Positions 62,877-64,000 of a DNA stretch of 64,000 nucleotides are shown one piece after another. The position numbers and the translations under genes are program-made. Origin of the DNA: JACKFB01 sp041389525 (GTDB lineage: Bacteria; Myxococcota_A; UBA9042; PHBI01; JACKFB01); NCBI GenBank assembly GCA_041389525.1, contig JAWKRR010000013.1, forward strand, positions 62,001-126,000, in the 5' to 3' direction. Positions within the stretch are counted from its first letter, which is position 1. Each line of letters opens with the position of its first letter. Under the pieces are notes generated by a model, which was given only the letters and a program-made list of their open reading frames with translations, did not search any database and was not told the DNA's origin.

Positions 62877-64000
62877 ATGCGCTGGGGCATCCGCACCCAA
62901 ATCCTCGTGGCACTGGCGATCGTCTTAGGCTTCGGCCTCATCGCGTCCTACCTCGTCACCTCGCGCGTGACCCAGTCCGCCGTCGTCGAGTCCCGCGTCC
63001 GCCAAGCCCGCGAGGCCGCCGCCCTGGTCGCCGACGCCTTCGAGGGTGTCCCCGTCGAAGGCCACGCCCTGGCCGATCTCACCGCCCGCATCCGCGCCAT
63101 CACCGCGCCCGACATGGTCTACGTGCTCGGCCCCGACATGCTGCCCATCGCCGACTCCCCCGAGGGCCGCCGCTACTTCGACCAGCTGCTGGAGCCTCGC
63201 GATCTGGCGGCCCTGCACCAGGGAAGCACCACCCACGAGGTCATCCGCGGCTCCGATGGCCGCCCCATCCTGGTGGTGATGTCGCCCTTCGTCGGCACCG
63301 CCCGCGCCCCCGGCACCGATCCCGTCCGCCAGCCCGTATCCATCTGCCTGATCGCCGATCTCGGCCCCACCATGGAGCGCGCCGATCGCATCGAGCGCCT
63401 CTTCCTCCTCTTCACCCTGACCATCCTCGTCCTCGCCGTGCTCCTCGGCTACATCCTGCTGGGCCGCACGGTGGTGCGCCCGGTCCACCAGCTCCTCCGC
63501 GTGGTCGCCCGCGTGTCCGGCGGCGGCGAACCCTCGCCATCGCTGGGAATCGCCCGCCCGTCCGGCGAGCTCGGCGAGCTGCACACGGCGTTTCAGAAGA
63601 TGATCGACACGCTCCAGGCGGACCGGCGCCGCATCCAGCTCCAGGTCAGCGAGCTCGAGCACGCCAACCGCGCCATCGCTCAGGCCCAGGAGCGCTTGGT
63701 CCGCACCGAGAAGCTCGCCAGCGTCGGCGAGCTGGCCGCCGGCGTCGCCCACGAGATCGGCAACCCCGTCGCGGTCTTGCAGGGCTACCTGGAGATGCTC
63801 TCCGACCCCGAGCTGCCGCCCGAGCGCCACGCCGAGTTCGTCGCCATCATGGAGAGTTCGGTCGAGCGCATCGGCACCATCATCCGCGATCTGCTCGATT
63901 TCGCCCGCCCCGCCGAGGAGTCCGAGCCCATCTGCGACGCCGCGGCCGTCGCCCGCGCCGCGGCCAAGCTGGTCGGCCCCCAGAAGCGCTTCAAGACGCT
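62877..64000 (+). CDS. NtrB-like sensor histidine kinase (3' end cut by window edge)
   Basis: The first ~374 residues of a membrane kinase. A membrane helix (8-28), a ~145-residue extracytoplasmic sensor (VESRVRQAREAAALVADAFE..), a second helix (LFLLFTLTILVLAVLLGYIL), a HAMP domain, a short coiled coil and HisKA with phospho-acceptor H292 in AAGVAHEIGNP are present; the ATPase domain is lost beyond the edge. The HEIGNP form is typical of NtrB/PilS/AtoS kinases that pair with sigma-54 regulators. GAGG lies eight bases before the ATG, 10 bases after the pilD stop, so a role in pilus or secretion gene control is possible (inference). Confidence 0.92.
   Translation, partial: MRWGIRTQILVALAIVLGFGLIASYLVTSRVTQSAVVESRVRQAREAAALVADAFEGVPVEGHALADLTARIRAITAPDMVYVLGPDMLPIADSPEGRRYFDQLLEPRDLAALHQGSTTHEVIRGSDGRPILVVMSPFVGTARAPGTDPVRQPVSICLIADLGPTMERADRIERLFLLFTLTILVLAVLLGYILLGRTVVRPVHQLLRVVARVSGGGEPSPSLGIARPSGELGELHTAFQKMIDTLQADRRRIQLQVSELEHANRAIAQAQERLVRTEKLASVGELAAGVAHEIGNPVAVLQGYLEMLSDPELPPERHAEFVAIMESSVERIGTIIRDLLDFARPAEESEPICDAAAVARAAAKLVGPQKRFKT

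Overview
The window is a GC-rich (about 70% by eye), densely coded chromosomal segment of a Gram-negative bacterium. The gene content points to the Myxococcota/Bradymonadota (former Deltaproteobacteria) side of the tree: an AgmX/GltJ-like zinc-ribbon/GYF/TonB-C protein, a cysteine-rich lipoprotein, a DUF6178 protein, a very large alpha-2-macroglobulin lipoprotein, a DUF4157 giant protein, and an F0F1 ATP synthase split over two loci. That placement is inference from families; no rRNA or tRNA gene was seen. Both window edges cut genes (atpA on the left, a histidine kinase on the right).

Layout. 0-3.3 kb: minus-strand atpF'-atpF-atpH-atpA. 3.3-3.7 kb: non-coding DNA rich in hairpins, with one copy of a ~168-bp dispersed repeat. 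3.7-9.4 kb: a Cys-rich lipoprotein and, divergently, the AgmX/GltJ-like protein. 9.5-12.6 kb: a minus-strand operon of flavin/[2Fe-2S] reductase, MerR regulator and di-iron protein, headed by a dyad that could be the MerR operator. 12.8-22.2 kb: alpha-2-macroglobulin, a carboxypeptidase-regulatory/PDZ protein and an AI-2E-type exporter. 22.2-26.3 kb: TldD/TldE proteases and a GNAT-like protein. 26.4-30.8 kb: an OmpR-type two-component system divergent from three coupled membrane-protein genes, with OmpR-like direct half-sites between them. 30.9-33.8 kb: ferredoxin-NADP reductase, a metallophosphoesterase and a disordered hypothetical protein.

33.8-44.2 kb is the most unusual part: a minus-strand module of a twin-AAA ATPase, a ~2,300-residue DUF4157 (eCIS-core metalloprotease-like) protein made mostly of beta-type repeats and interrupted by a frameshift near 40.0 kb, and a coupled 252-residue protein, followed by a second copy of the dispersed repeat. 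DUF4157 proteins and AAA ATPases are known companions of extracellular contractile injection systems, but no sheath, tube or baseplate gene is present here, so this looks like a stand-alone cargo/loading module.

44.3-48.2 kb: modABC translationally coupled to serA. 48.3-53.4 kb: mscS, a UPF0262-like gene, a secreted hypothetical, an intergenic stretch of inverted heptamer repeats, alr and a HAD-IB phosphatase. 53.4-55.8 kb: the second ATP synthase operon (atpZ-like, atpI-like, atpB, atpE) with a clear terminator; its promoter closely resembles the one in front of atpF', so the two halves of the enzyme may be co-regulated. 55.9-64 kb: DUF6178, a giant GT-C-type membrane protein, prepilin peptidase pilD and the start of an NtrB-like histidine kinase.

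Many operons use 4-base ATGA/GTGA overlaps, which implies translational coupling throughout. Because of the extreme third-position GC, very long spurious open frames lie antisense to nearly every gene; these were left out.
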